From positions 124,001-188,000 of the forward strand of contig CAWHOS010000009.1 of NCBI GenBank assembly GCA_963831105.1: 64,000 bases of DNA. The letters run 5' to 3'. The notes under the pieces were generated by a model. It worked only from the letters and a program-made list of their open reading frames with translations. It was not told where the DNA came from and ran no database searches. This stretch comes from DATFQI01 sp963831105. GTDB taxonomy: Bacteria; Actinomycetota; Thermoleophilia; Solirubrobacterales; Solirubrobacteraceae. This document shows positions 7,883 to 16,414 of the stretch, piece by piece (positions within the stretch are counted from its first letter, which is position 1; each line of letters opens with the position of its first letter). Made by a program: the position numbers and the translations under genes.

Positions 7883-8278
7883 ATGGCCTGGCCCGAGGTC
7901 TACCTGGCGTTCCTGATCTCGCACCTGGCCGGGGACTTCCTGCTCCAGACCGAGTGGCAGGCGATGAACAAGCGCGGCGGCCTGCGGCGCGACCCCGAGC
8001 GGCGCCGCGCGCTGCTGATGCACGGCCTGACCTACACCGTGGCCTACGTCCCCGCGCTGGTCTGGCTCGCGGACGACATCGGCGCGCTCGGCGCCGTCGC
8101 CTGCGCGCTCGCCATCACGCTCCCGCACGTGCTGATCGACGACGGGTGGCTGCTGCTCGCTTGGATGACGCGCGTCAAGCACAGCGACGAGCCCGAGAAG
8201 TGGCTCGCGGCGGCGGTCGACCAGACGTTCCACCTCGTCTGCCTGCTGCCGGTGGCGATCGTCGCGGCGACGGCGTAG
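7883..8278 (+). CDS. DUF3307-like membrane protein
   Basis: This 131-aa protein starts MAWPEVYLAFLISHLAGDFLLQTEWQA, with the HxxxDFxxQ pattern of DUF3307 proteins, and has three to four hydrophobic segments (LTYTVAYVPALVWL, AVACALAITLPHVLIDD, LVCLLPVAIVAA). Conserved acidic and histidine residues sit near the membrane face (HVLIDDGW). The function of the family is unknown. A GTG 12 nt earlier in frame (7871) is an alternative start. A TAGAGT hexamer lies at 7867-7872. Confidence 0.6.
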   Translation: MAWPEVYLAFLISHLAGDFLLQTEWQAMNKRGGLRRDPERRRALLMHGLTYTVAYVPALVWLADDIGALGAVACALAITLPHVLIDDGWLLLAWMTRVKHSDEPEKWLAAAVDQTFHLVCLLPVAIVAATA

Positions 8279-8281
8279 CGT
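8276..8281 (+). promoter_or_regulatory. -10 hexamer TAGCGT sharing the upstream stop
   Basis: TAGCGT begins with the TAG stop of the DUF3307-like gene and ends 7 nt before the GTG start of the MFS gene at 8289. This suggests a leaderless promoter, by position only. Confidence 0.35.
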
Positions 8282-8288
8282 CCGCGCG

Positions 8289-9524
8289 GTGCAAGAGCTC
8301 CCCGTCCGCCGCAACACCCTGCTGCTGTCGGCCTCCCTGGCCGCCAACTCGGGGATGCTGCAGCTCTCGGCGGCCGTCGCTTCGTTGACGCTGGTGCTGG
8401 TGCTCGGCGTCGACCAGCTGCTCGGCCTCGGGCCGGCGATCGTGCTCGCCTCCGGCGCCTTGGCGGCGCTGCCCGCCGGCCGCGCGATGGATCGCCTCGG
8501 GCGCGTGCCGGTGCTCGCCGCGGGGTTCGCGACGGGCGGGCTCGGCGGCGGGCTCGCAGGGCTCGGCTCGATGCTCGAGTCGGCGCCGGTCGTGCTCGTC
8601 GGGCTCGTGTGCGTGGGGATGGCGAGCGGCACCGCGCTGCTGGCCCGCACCGCGGCCGGCGACATGTACCCGCCGGAGCGGCGGGCCCGCGGCATCGCGC
8701 TCGTGCTGTTCGGGGCGGTCTTCGGCGCGATCCTCGGTCCGCTCGTGTTCAGCCCGCTGCTGGCGGGCCGCGAGCTCGACGGCGACGCGCTCGCGCTGCT
8801 GTGGTGGGCCTCCGTCGCCTTCATGGCGGTCGCGCTCGTGCTCGTGCTGCTCGTCCGGCCCGATCCGAAGCGGATCGGCGAGCTGCTGCACACCCACGAC
8901 GACCAGACCGTCGACCGCACGCCCGCGCCGCTGCGCGAGATCGTGCGCCGCCCCGGCGTGATCCCGTCGCTGGTCGCCGGGCAGGCGAGCTTCGCCGTGA
9001 TGGTGGGGATCATGACCCTGACCGGATCCGTGGTCGTCGACCATCACCATCACGCCGGCTCAAGCGTGTTCCCGATCATCGGCGCGCACGTGACGGGCAT
9101 GTACGCGCTCGTGCTCGTGATCGGCACGCTGATCGACCGCATCGGCCGCCCGCCCGCGCTGGCGGGAGGGCTGCTCGTGATGGCCGCCTCCGCGCTGAGC
9201 CTGGTGTGGGTGACCGGCGTGGCGGGGATGGCGCTCGCGCTGTTCGGCCTCGGGATCGGCTGGAACCTCTCCTTCGTGGCCGCCACCGCGACGCTCGCGG
9301 ACTGCGCCGCGCCGTGGGAGCGCGGGAAGCTGCTCGGCTTCAACGACCTGCTCGCCGGCATGACGGGCGCGACGCTGGCGCTCGTGGGCGGGCTCGCGCT
9401 GACGGCCATCGGCGTCGCGGCGCTGGCGATCGGCGGGGCCGTGCTGGTGATCGTGCCCGCGCTGTGGATCCTGCGCACGCCGCTGCCGCGGCAGGCGCTA
9501 GCGGCGGACGAAGCCGCCCTCTGA
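8289..9524 (+). CDS. MFS transporter
   Basis: This 411-aa protein has about 12 membrane helices in two halves. Residues near 60 read GRAMDRLGRVPVL, the loop 2-3 motif (DRxGRxP) of the major facilitator superfamily. It recurs in the second half as GTLIDRIGRPPAL, a clear internal duplication signature. A cytoplasmic linker around RPDPKRIGELLHTHDD joins the halves. Four consecutive histidines open the second half (DHHHHAG), which could bind metal or be incidental. The start is GTG 8289. The last 27 bp overlap the convergent SDR gene. The substrate is unknown. Confidence 0.88.
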   Translation: MQELPVRRNTLLLSASLAANSGMLQLSAAVASLTLVLVLGVDQLLGLGPAIVLASGALAALPAGRAMDRLGRVPVLAAGFATGGLGGGLAGLGSMLESAPVVLVGLVCVGMASGTALLARTAAGDMYPPERRARGIALVLFGAVFGAILGPLVFSPLLAGRELDGDALALLWWASVAFMAVALVLVLLVRPDPKRIGELLHTHDDQTVDRTPAPLREIVRRPGVIPSLVAGQASFAVMVGIMTLTGSVVVDHHHHAGSSVFPIIGAHVTGMYALVLVIGTLIDRIGRPPALAGGLLVMAASALSLVWVTGVAGMALALFGLGIGWNLSFVAATATLADCAAPWERGKLLGFNDLLAGMTGATLALVGGLALTAIGVAALAIGGAVLVIVPALWILRTPLPRQALAADEAAL

Positions 9525-10247
9525 GCCGATCACCTGACCGGTCACCCAGCGCGCGTCCTCGGAGCACAGCCACGCGATCAGCCGCGCGGCGTCCTCGGCC
9601 TCGCCGATCCGGCCGGCGGGCATGCGCGGGAGCACGTCGGCGCGGATCTCGTCGGTCACCCAGCCCGTGTCCGTCACGCCCGGATTGACGACGTTGACCG
9701 TGATCCCCAGTCCCATGACCTCCGGCGCGAGCTGGAGCGCGAACATCTCCAGCGCCGCCTTCGTCGTCGCGTAGGGCAGCTCGCCGAGCATCGGGCCGAG
9801 CGACTGGCCGCTGGTCATGCAGACGATCCGGCCCGGCTCGCCGCGCGCGTGGCGGCGCGCGAGCTCGCAGGAGAGCAGCACGGGCGCGCGCACGTTGACC
9901 GCGTAGTGGGCGTCCAGGGTGGCCGCGTCCATCTCGGCATAGCCGCCGTTGACCGAGTGGGCGGCGTTGTTGACGAGCACGGACGGCAGCGTCCCGAGCC
10001 GCTCCACCGCCGCGTCGAGCACCGACGCCGGCGCGGAGGGGTCGGCGAGGTCGGCCTCGAGCACCGTGGCGTCCAGCTCGGCGGCGAGCGCGGCGCCGTC
10101 GCCGCCGGGCGGGACGGTGAAGGCGACCTCGTGCCCGGCGGCCGCCAGCGCGCGGCAGACCGCGGTGCCGATCTCGCGCTCGCGGCCGGCGCCGGTCACG
10201 AGCGCGGGCCCGGGGATCCTGGGAGGATTCGTCACAAGGCCACCCAT
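9498..10247 (-). CDS. SDR family oxidoreductase
   Basis: This 249-aa classical-length SDR has a modified cofactor motif TGAGREREIGTAVC (extra residues compared with TGxxxGIG), then LVNNAAHSVNGG (NNAG equivalent), the catalytic serine in MTSGQSLGP and the Tyr-Lys pair in YATTKAALEM. The C-terminus WVTGQVIGSEGGF is standard for this group. It probably reduces a carbonyl or oxidises an alcohol with NAD(P)(H). The start at 10247 is only 20 nt from the divergent ECF sigma gene. Confidence 0.88.
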   Translation of the reverse strand: MGGLVTNPPRIPGPALVTGAGREREIGTAVCRALAAAGHEVAFTVPPGGDGAALAAELDATVLEADLADPSAPASVLDAAVERLGTLPSVLVNNAAHSVNGGYAEMDAATLDAHYAVNVRAPVLLSCELARRHARGEPGRIVCMTSGQSLGPMLGELPYATTKAALEMFALQLAPEVMGLGITVNVVNPGVTDTGWVTDEIRADVLPRMPAGRIGEAEDAARLIAWLCSEDARWVTGQVIGSEGGFVRR

Positions 10248-10267
10248 TCTCCCGAAGGACGGGGTGG

Positions 10268-10804
10268 ATGCGCAGCTCGAGCCGCACTGACGAGGATCTG
10301 CTGAGCGCCGCGGACGCCCGCTCGTTCGAGGAGTTCTATCTGCGCCACGCCGACATGGTCATCGGCTACTTCGCCCGCCGCACAGGCGACGCCGAGCTGG
10401 CGGCCGACCTGACCTCGGAGACCTTCGCAGCGGCGCTCGCCGGCCGCCGCCGGTACCGGCCGCGCAAGGGCGCGGCGGGCGCGTGGCTGTTCGGGATCGC
10501 GTCGCGCAAGCTCGCGGACGCCCAGCGCAAGGGCTACGCGGAGCGGCGCATGTGCCGGCGGCTCGGCATGGAGCGGTTCGAGCTCACGGACGCCGACATC
10601 GCGCACATCGAGGCGCTCGGCGAGACGACCCTGCTCGAGGGGCTCCCGGTCGACCAGGCCATGGCGGTGCGGGCGCGCGTGATCGAGGAGCGCGACTACG
10701 ACGAGATCGCCGGAGAGCTGCATACGAGCGAGGCAGTGGTGCGCAAGCGGGTCAGCCGCGGGCTGGCCACGGCGCGCCGGAGGATCGGGAGGCACCAACC
10801 ATGA
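10268..10804 (+). CDS. ECF-type RNA polymerase sigma factor
   Basis: This 178-aa sigma-70-like protein has region 2 at about residues 15-80 (SFEEFYLRHADMVIGYFARRTGDAELAADLTSETFAAAL) and region 4 at about 115-170 (LPVDQAMAVRARVIEERDYDEIAGELHTSEAVVRKRVSRGL). Regions 1 and 3 are absent, as in extracytoplasmic-function factors. Its stop overlaps the next gene's ATG (ATGA). The downstream product is a single-pass membrane protein with an extracellular propeller, the position usually held by the anti-sigma factor. Confidence 0.9.
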   Translation: MRSSSRTDEDLLSAADARSFEEFYLRHADMVIGYFARRTGDAELAADLTSETFAAALAGRRRYRPRKGAAGAWLFGIASRKLADAQRKGYAERRMCRRLGMERFELTDADIAHIEALGETTLLEGLPVDQAMAVRARVIEERDYDEIAGELHTSEAVVRKRVSRGLATARRRIGRHQP

Positions 10805-11916
10805 GCCAGGACTTCACGACACGGCTGCAGCTGCAGCTCCGCGAGGCCGCGCTGCGCGACGAGCGCCGCAGCGCCCCGCGGCGGTGGCTGGCCGGCGTGC
10901 GCTACGGCATGCCCGCGCCCGGCGCGGCCGCGGCCGTCGCGGTCGCCGCGCTGCTCGTCGTCGCCGTGCTGGCGGTCGGCGGCCTGCGCTGGGGCGAGGA
11001 CGACGCGGTCTCCAACCCGAAGGTGATCGGCAGCGTCGCGCTGGCGGAGAATCTGGGCGGGATCAGCTCCGGCTTCGGGTCCGTGTGGGTCGCCGACGCC
11101 GATCGCCAGGTGCTGCTGCGCGTCGACCCGCAGACCCGCCGCGTGCAGGCCGAGATCCGCACGGGCGGCGACTCCAACGCCCAGGGCGGCGACCCGATCG
11201 TGGGCGTCGGCAGCGACGCCGTCTGGGCGATCGCGCGCGCGCCCGGCTCCGACGGCGGGAGCCAGATCCTGCGGATCGACCCGGCGACGGACCGCATCAC
11301 GTCGCGGGCGACGCTCCCGGAGCGGCAGGCGCCGCTCGTCTTCGACCTCCAGATCGTCGACGGCCGGCCGTGGGTCCTCACCCTCCGCGGCGCGATCGAG
11401 ATCGACCCGGCCACGGGCAGGCCGGGCCGCTTCGTCGCCCTCGACCCGAAGGCCGACGAGGACTTCCCCCAGTGGACGATCATCTCCGGCGGCGAGCTGT
11501 GGGTCCTGACCCGGGCGCAGCGGATCGACCGCTACGACCTCGGCACTGGCCGCAGGGGGTCCTCGCTGCCGGTCCGGCTCGAGGGCGCCTGGGCGATCGT
11601 GCCGACGCCGGACGGCCTGTTCATGTCAGGCCCGCGCGGGGAGCTGGCGCGGGCGAGCGCCGACGACGGGCGGATCGCCTGGCGGCGGCAGATCGGAGAC
11701 ACGAGCACCCTGCCGCTGATCCTGAAGGACCGCATCTGGGTCCACTCCTCGGACGTGGCCGGCGGGCGCGACCGCCTCGTCGAGATGGACCCGCGCACGG
11801 GGCGCGTGCTCTCGTCGACCGGCCTGCCCGAGTTCGGCATCGCCGGGATGACGCAGGTCGGCAACGACCTGTGGATCACCACGCCCAGCGGGAAGCTGAT
11901 GATCGTCCGCCCCTAG
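10801..11916 (+). CDS. membrane-anchored beta-propeller, candidate anti-sigma
   Basis: This 371-aa protein has a basic cytoplasmic segment (residues 1-40), one membrane helix (about 41-61) and an extracellular domain of repeated blades. Blade-like repeats include ISSGFGSVWVADADRQVLLRVD, GVGSDAVWAIAR, ILRIDPATDRI, GGELWVLTRAQRIDRYD, LKDRIWVHSS and VGNDLWITTPSG, each with the [VL]W[VI] strand of Vgb/PQQ-like propellers. Overlap with the ECF sigma gene suggests a partner that tethers or inhibits it. I see no zinc anti-sigma HxxxCxxC motif, so inhibition would have to use another interface. That role is inference. Confidence 0.75.
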   Translation: MSQDFTTRLQLQLREAALRDERRSAPRRWLAGVRYGMPAPGAAAAVAVAALLVVAVLAVGGLRWGEDDAVSNPKVIGSVALAENLGGISSGFGSVWVADADRQVLLRVDPQTRRVQAEIRTGGDSNAQGGDPIVGVGSDAVWAIARAPGSDGGSQILRIDPATDRITSRATLPERQAPLVFDLQIVDGRPWVLTLRGAIEIDPATGRPGRFVALDPKADEDFPQWTIISGGELWVLTRAQRIDRYDLGTGRRGSSLPVRLEGAWAIVPTPDGLFMSGPRGELARASADDGRIAWRRQIGDTSTLPLILKDRIWVHSSDVAGGRDRLVEMDPRTGRVLSSTGLPEFGIAGMTQVGNDLWITTPSGKLMIVRP

Positions 11917-11937
11917 GGTCGTGACTCGCGACCCTAG
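11913..11937. terminator. bidirectional terminator hairpin between convergent genes
   Basis: A perfect 9-bp stem CTAGGGTCG / CGACCCTAG encloses the 7-nt loop TGACTCG. The stop codons of both convergent genes (TAG at 11914-11916 and its complement at 11934-11936) lie inside the stem. No T-tract follows, as is common in GC-rich actinobacteria. Confidence 0.7.
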
Positions 11938-12476
11938 CCGAGCTCGTCGACCTCGATCTCGTTGCGCAGGATCGCGAGCGTGACGAGATGAGAGCGGTTG
12001 CGGGCGCCGAGGCGGCGCATCGCGTTGCGGATATGGGTCTCGACCGTGGCCGAGGTCACCGACAGCTCCTCGCCGACCTCGCGCCCGGTCGCGCCGCCCG
12101 CGACCAGCGCGACGACCTCCCGCTCGCGCTGGCTGAGCGGCTGCCAGGCGCCGTTGGACCGCGTCGGGAGGAAGATCGCCAGATGGCGGCCCGGGGTGAC
12201 GTCGGCGACGGCGACGAACGGCACGTTGCGCGGCCCCACCGGGCTGGGGAGGGGGAAGGTGCCGGCGAGCACGCCCGCCTCGCGGAAGCGCGCCCAAGCG
12301 CCCTCGATCTCGCCCGGCGGCGTGCCCGTGACCTCCTCGGTCCGCATGCCGATCAGCTCGTCGTGGGCGATCCCGAGCAGCCCGCACGCCGCGGGGTTGG
12401 CTTGCACGCAGCGCCGGTCGTCGTCCGTGACGACGACGGCGACGCTCTCCTGGTCGATCATGCTCGGGTCGATCAC
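11934..12476 (-). CDS. PAS-LuxR transcriptional regulator
   Basis: This protein of about 180 residues has a PAS sensor (VVVTDDDRRCVQANPAACGLLGIAHDELIGMR, about residues 14-45, with the following strand FPLPSPVGPRNVPFVAVADV). A C-terminal LuxR HTH (LSQREREVVALVAGGATGREVGEELSVTSATVETHIRNAMRRLG) binds DNA. The start is uncertain: GTG 12476, ATG 12461 or an upstream ATG at 12554 are all in frame. The last would overlap the start of the divergent gene. It has no receiver domain. It may control the divergent sulfite-oxidase-like gene. Confidence 0.85.
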   Translation of the reverse strand: MIDPSMIDQESVAVVVTDDDRRCVQANPAACGLLGIAHDELIGMRTEEVTGTPPGEIEGAWARFREAGVLAGTFPLPSPVGPRNVPFVAVADVTPGRHLAIFLPTRSNGAWQPLSQREREVVALVAGGATGREVGEELSVTSATVETHIRNAMRRLGARNRSHLVTLAILRNEIEVDELG

Positions 12477-12538
12477 TGAGAAGGGCTGACCATAGGGATC
12501 GGACCGCGGTCTCGCAACCCTCCGACCGTGCTCTCCGA

Positions 12539-12544
12539 TAATCT
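12539..12544 (+). promoter_or_regulatory. -10 hexamer TAATCT
   Basis: TAATCT ends 8 nt before the ATG at 12553, suiting a leaderless transcript of the sulfite-oxidase-like gene. Confidence 0.4.
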
Positions 12545-12552
12545 CGACTGAC

Positions 12553-13755
12553 ATGGTCGAGAAAACGTTGTCGCGTCGCGAGCTGCTCGCGCTCGCCGCG
12601 GCGGGGGCTCCCGCCGTGGCGCTGGGGAGCCGTTGGACGCCCCCGGCATGGGGCCAGGCCCCGTCCCCGATCGTCAAGCCGCTGCCGCCCGAGTGGTTCG
12701 TCCGCCAGGGCACGAACGCCGAGATGCGCTGGGAGGCCTTGCGAGGAAATTGTCCCCACCCACCCCTGCTGGTCGGGAACGATCGCTTCTTCGTGCGCAA
12801 CCACACCTCGACGCCGCGGATCGACCCGGCCACGTGGCGGCTTCGCGTGTCCGGCAGCGGCCTGCGACGGCCGCAGGGGATCGAGCTCGGCTACGACGAG
12901 CTCGCCCGCCTCGAGACGCGCGAGATCACCGCGGCGATCGAGTGCGCGGGCAACGGCCGGCGGCTCTTCGCGGACCAGCAAGGCACACCGGCTCCCGGCA
13001 CGCAGTGGCGGCTCGGCGGCATCGGGCTGGCCCGCTGGCGCGGCGTGCCGCTGGCGGAGGTGCTCGAGCGCGCCGGCCTGCGCCGCGACGCCGTCGACGT
13101 GATGCCCGAGGGCCTCGACGCCAGCGTGACCGCCGACGGCGCCGACCAGGGCCACGTACGCCGCCCGCTGCCGGTCGGCAAGGCGCTCGACGACGCGCTG
13201 CTCGCGCTGGAGATGAACGGCGAGGAGCTCCCGCCCGACCACGGCTTCCCGGTGCGGCTCGTGGTCCCGGGCTGGATCGGGATCGCCAGCATCAAGTGGG
13301 TCGGCTCGATCGAGGTCTCGCGGACGCGCCTGACCTCGCCCTGGAACACGAAGTGGTACCGGATGACCGGTCCGTCGTACCCGCCGGACTCGCCGCCGCT
13401 GACCGAGCAGCCCGTCAAGAGCGCCTTCGAGCTGCCCTGGGACGCGGAGCTGGCCCCGAGCGGGCGCACGCTGGAGCTGCGTGGGCGCTCCTGGTCCGGC
13501 GGCGCGCCCATCCGCCGCGTGGACGTCAGCACGGACGGCGGCGCCACGTGGGAGCGGGCGCACCTGCGCGGGCCCAATCGCGAGCACGGCTGGGCGCGCT
13601 GGACGCTGCCGTGGCGCTCGCCCGAGCCCGGCCGCCACGAGCTGCTGGCCCGCGCGACCGACCGCGAAGGGCTCGTGCAGCCCGACACGGTGCCGTTCAA
13701 CGACAACGGCTACCAGTTCTGGGCCGTGGCGCGGCACCCCGTGCGCGTGACCTGA
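12553..13755 (+). CDS. Tat-exported sulfite-oxidase-like molybdoenzyme
   Basis: This 400-aa protein has a Tat signal with SRRELL at residues 7-12 followed by a hydrophobic Ala-rich stretch. The molybdopterin-binding oxidoreductase domain spans about 60-260. It includes the molybdenum-ligating cysteine in IECAGNGR (Cys131) and the PVRLVVPGWIGIASIKWVGSIEVS motif. A C-terminal Mo-co dimerisation domain (about 285-400) contains LRGRSWSGGAPIRRVDVSTDGGATW. It probably oxidises sulfite or an organic S or N compound outside the membrane. No haem domain is present, so electrons must leave via a separate partner. Confidence 0.9.
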   Translation: MVEKTLSRRELLALAAAGAPAVALGSRWTPPAWGQAPSPIVKPLPPEWFVRQGTNAEMRWEALRGNCPHPPLLVGNDRFFVRNHTSTPRIDPATWRLRVSGSGLRRPQGIELGYDELARLETREITAAIECAGNGRRLFADQQGTPAPGTQWRLGGIGLARWRGVPLAEVLERAGLRRDAVDVMPEGLDASVTADGADQGHVRRPLPVGKALDDALLALEMNGEELPPDHGFPVRLVVPGWIGIASIKWVGSIEVSRTRLTSPWNTKWYRMTGPSYPPDSPPLTEQPVKSAFELPWDAELAPSGRTLELRGRSWSGGAPIRRVDVSTDGGATWERAHLRGPNREHGWARWTLPWRSPEPGRHELLARATDREGLVQPDTVPFNDNGYQFWAVARHPVRVT

Positions 13756-13779
13756 GTCCACGCCGGGTACGGCCGGAGC

Positions 13780-14682
13780 ATGCTCGGCTCCGGCCTGATC
13801 GGCGGCTCCTACACGATGGCGAAGGCGATGGCGGGCGACGTCGCCCGCTCGCTCGACCCGCTCGGGCTGGTCGACGGGGCGCCGCCCGAGGACTGGCTCG
13901 ACGCGCGCGATCCCGAGTACATCCGGCACGTCCTGCCGGCGATCCGCGCCTGGAGCGAGCACTACTTCCGCGCCGACGTCGAGGGGCTCGAGGAGATCCC
14001 CGCCGACGAGCCGGTCCTGCTGGTCGGCAACCACTCCGGCGGCACCCTGATCGCGGACACCTTCGTGCTCGCCCAGCACTTCTACGACCACTTCGGCGCG
14101 GAGCGCGAGTTCCACCAGCTCGCCCACGACCTGGTCTTCCAGGTCCCCGGGGTGCGCGCGAGCCTGTCGCGCTTCGGGACCGTCCCCGCGCACCCGGACA
14201 ACATGCGCAAGGCGCTGAACCGCGGCGCGGCGCTGCTCGTCTACCCGGGCGGCGACCACGAGACCTACCGGCCCAGCTGGGACCAGGACAAGATCGACTT
14301 CGCGGGGCGCACCGGCTTCGCGAAGCTCGCGATCGAGCTCGGCGTCCCGGTCGTGCCGATCGTGGCGATCGGCGGCCAGGAGACGGCGCTGTTCCTGGGC
14401 CAGGGCCAGCGGATCTCGCGCCTGCTCCGGCTCGACCGCGCGCTGCGGCTGAAGGTCTTCCCGATCCAGGTCGCGCCGCCGTTCGGCCTGACGCTGCTCG
14501 ACCTGCCGCTGCGGATGCCGCTGCCGTCGAAGATCTCGATCCGCGCGCTGCCGCGGATCGACCTGCGCGAGGAGCTCGGCGCCGACGCCGACCCGCGCGA
14601 CGCCTACGAGATCGTCACCGAGGCGATGCAGGCGGAGCTCTCGCTGATGGCCGCCGACCGCACGCTGCCGGTCGTCGGCTGA
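13780..14682 (+). CDS. PlsC-like lysophospholipid acyltransferase
   Basis: This 300-aa protein matches the glycerol-3-phosphate/lysophosphatidate acyltransferase fold. LLVGNHSGGTLIADTF is the motif I equivalent, with the histidine but without the usual HxxxxD Asp at the exact spacing. LLVYPGGDHETYRPSW is motif III (YPEG-like, with G replacing E). VPVVPIVAIGGQET follows as motif IV. The YPGG variant is shared with diacylglycerol-acyltransferase-like and MGAT-like relatives. It probably acylates a lipid at the inner membrane. It begins 24 nt after the molybdoenzyme gene. Confidence 0.8.
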   Translation: MLGSGLIGGSYTMAKAMAGDVARSLDPLGLVDGAPPEDWLDARDPEYIRHVLPAIRAWSEHYFRADVEGLEEIPADEPVLLVGNHSGGTLIADTFVLAQHFYDHFGAEREFHQLAHDLVFQVPGVRASLSRFGTVPAHPDNMRKALNRGAALLVYPGGDHETYRPSWDQDKIDFAGRTGFAKLAIELGVPVVPIVAIGGQETALFLGQGQRISRLLRLDRALRLKVFPIQVAPPFGLTLLDLPLRMPLPSKISIRALPRIDLREELGADADPRDAYEIVTEAMQAELSLMAADRTLPVVG

Positions 14683-16299
14683 GACCGGCTCGGCCAGCTC
14701 GCGCGCCACGGCGCCCATGCCAGGGCGGCCGAGGAAGAAGCCCTGGCCCATGCCGACGGCGAGCTCCCGCAGGCACGCCAGCTCGGACTCGGACTCGATC
14801 CCCTCCGAGACGACCACCGCGCCGACGTCGGCCGCGAAGGCCACGATCGCCGCGGCCAGCGACTGGCGCACCGGATCGTCGTCGATGCCGCACACCAGCG
14901 AGCGGTCGAGCTTGAGGATCTCCGGGTTCACGCGCGTGACGTGGCGGAAGGAGGAGAAGCCGGAGCCGACGTCGTCGATCGCCACCCGGATGTCGTGCGT
15001 GCGCAGCTCGTCGAGCGCCCGGCCGAGCGCGAAGTAGTCCTCGACGGCGTGGTGCTCGGTCAGCTCGACAACCAGCGGCCGTCGCTCGTGTGCGGCGAGC
15101 ATCCCGATCAGCTCGTCGCCGGCGAGCAGGGAGGGGGAGGCGTTGAGCGCGAGGTACATGCCGTCCGGCAGCCGGTCGTGCGAGGCGAGCGCGAGCCGCA
15201 CGGCGGCCAGCTCGAGCTCGATCCCGAGGTCGAGCGCGTGGGCGTCGAGGAAGCAGTCCTCGGTCGCGATCGTGCGCCCGTCGGCGTCGTGGAAGCGCGC
15301 GAGCGCCTCCGCGCCGACGATCTCGCCGCTGGCCAGGTCCACGATCGGCTGCAGCGCGACCTCCAGGCCCTCGCCGGAGATCAGCCGCCGGATCCGGCCC
15401 GCGAGCTGCTCGCGCCGCGCCCGGCCGGCGCCCGCGAGCTCCTCCTCGCGCGCCGCGCGCTCGCGGTCGGCCTCGAAGTTGGACTCGATCTCGCGCTGGA
15501 TCTCGAGCAGCTTGTCCGCCAGTCCCACGAAGCCCATCACGAGCCCGACCGAGGGGATCGCGAACTGGCCGCCGCGCAGCGTGACGCTCGCCCACCAGGC
15601 GTCGGTGTACGCCTCGGGCGAGAGGACGTAGGCGAGCCCCTCGACCGACGAGAGCGCGAGGGCGGCGATCATGCACATGGCGCCCCACGCCGGGGTGCCG
15701 TTCTCGGCCCGCCACCACGCGATCGCGGCGCCGGCCTGGACGAGCACGATCGCCGCGACGAGCAGCTTGAGCTGCGCCGTGTAGCCGTTGTCGAGCGCCA
15801 CGAGGTCGCCGAGCGGGACGTCGACGACCGCGCTCCACGCCAGGAGCAGGGCGGAGGGCACGATCAGCGCGATGAGATGGCGGCGGGTCGGGCGCACGCC
15901 GGCCACCGCGAGCAACGCGGCGGCGGCCAGCCCGGCGTGCCACACGAGGTAGCGCGCGGCCCCGGCGTCGGCGGACTGGCTGACCGGCCCGCCGGTGGGG
16001 AAGATCGTCGGGCTGGCGAGGAGGGAGAGCAGCAGGCCGGCGCACGCGATGGCCGAGCCGGCGGCCATCCAGCAGAGCTTCGGGTCGGCCACGGCCCGCG
16101 ACGACGCGGCGAGCAGGTAGGCGACCAGCGCGGCGCAGACCGCGCCGACGGCCATGAAGGCGGGCGAGGCGCCAGAGGGGCGGCCGTAGTCGCCGGCGCT
16201 GATCGCGATCACGATCGCGATCGCGGCCATCACGAGGCACGCCGCCAACAGCCGGTAGGTGACGCGATCGGACGGACGCGTGTTCAGCAGTGGCGACAA
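14683..16299 (-). CDS. 8-TM sensor EAL phosphodiesterase, 3' end unresolved
   Basis: The N-terminal half has about eight membrane helices from RLLAACLVMAAIAIVIAIS to FAIPSVGLVMGFVGLA. A charged coiled-coil linker follows, then an EAL domain. Catalytic features are present: GAEALARF, the Asn of LALNASPS, ELTEHH, AIDDVGSGFSSFRH, ILKLDRSL and VVSEGIES. It should hydrolyse cyclic di-GMP in response to a membrane signal; no GGDEF domain is present. The start is probably TTG 16299. The frame has no stop where the domain ends; it stays open to 11626, antisense to three genes. A one-base slip near 14690 would end it at 14615 or 14603, so an indel error is likely. Confidence 0.8.
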
Positions 16300-16414
16300 G
16301 GGGCTTCGCTCAGTGATAACGCAACGAAGCGCGGTTTCCTGCGGCCAAGCGTGCAGGAGTTCGTGCAAAGACCTCCGCTCACGCGCCGGGCGGGACCCGC
16401 CGATGTAGGAATCG

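Noticed and set aside
9041..9055. Four consecutive histidines in the MFS transporter, a possible metal site
   Set aside because: There is no supporting second ligand set; it may be a family feature or chance.
16201..16230. Run of GATCGCGATC-like repeats
   Set aside because: It encodes alternating Ala/Ile of a membrane helix (AIAIVIAIS), so it is coding bias rather than a regulatory repeat.
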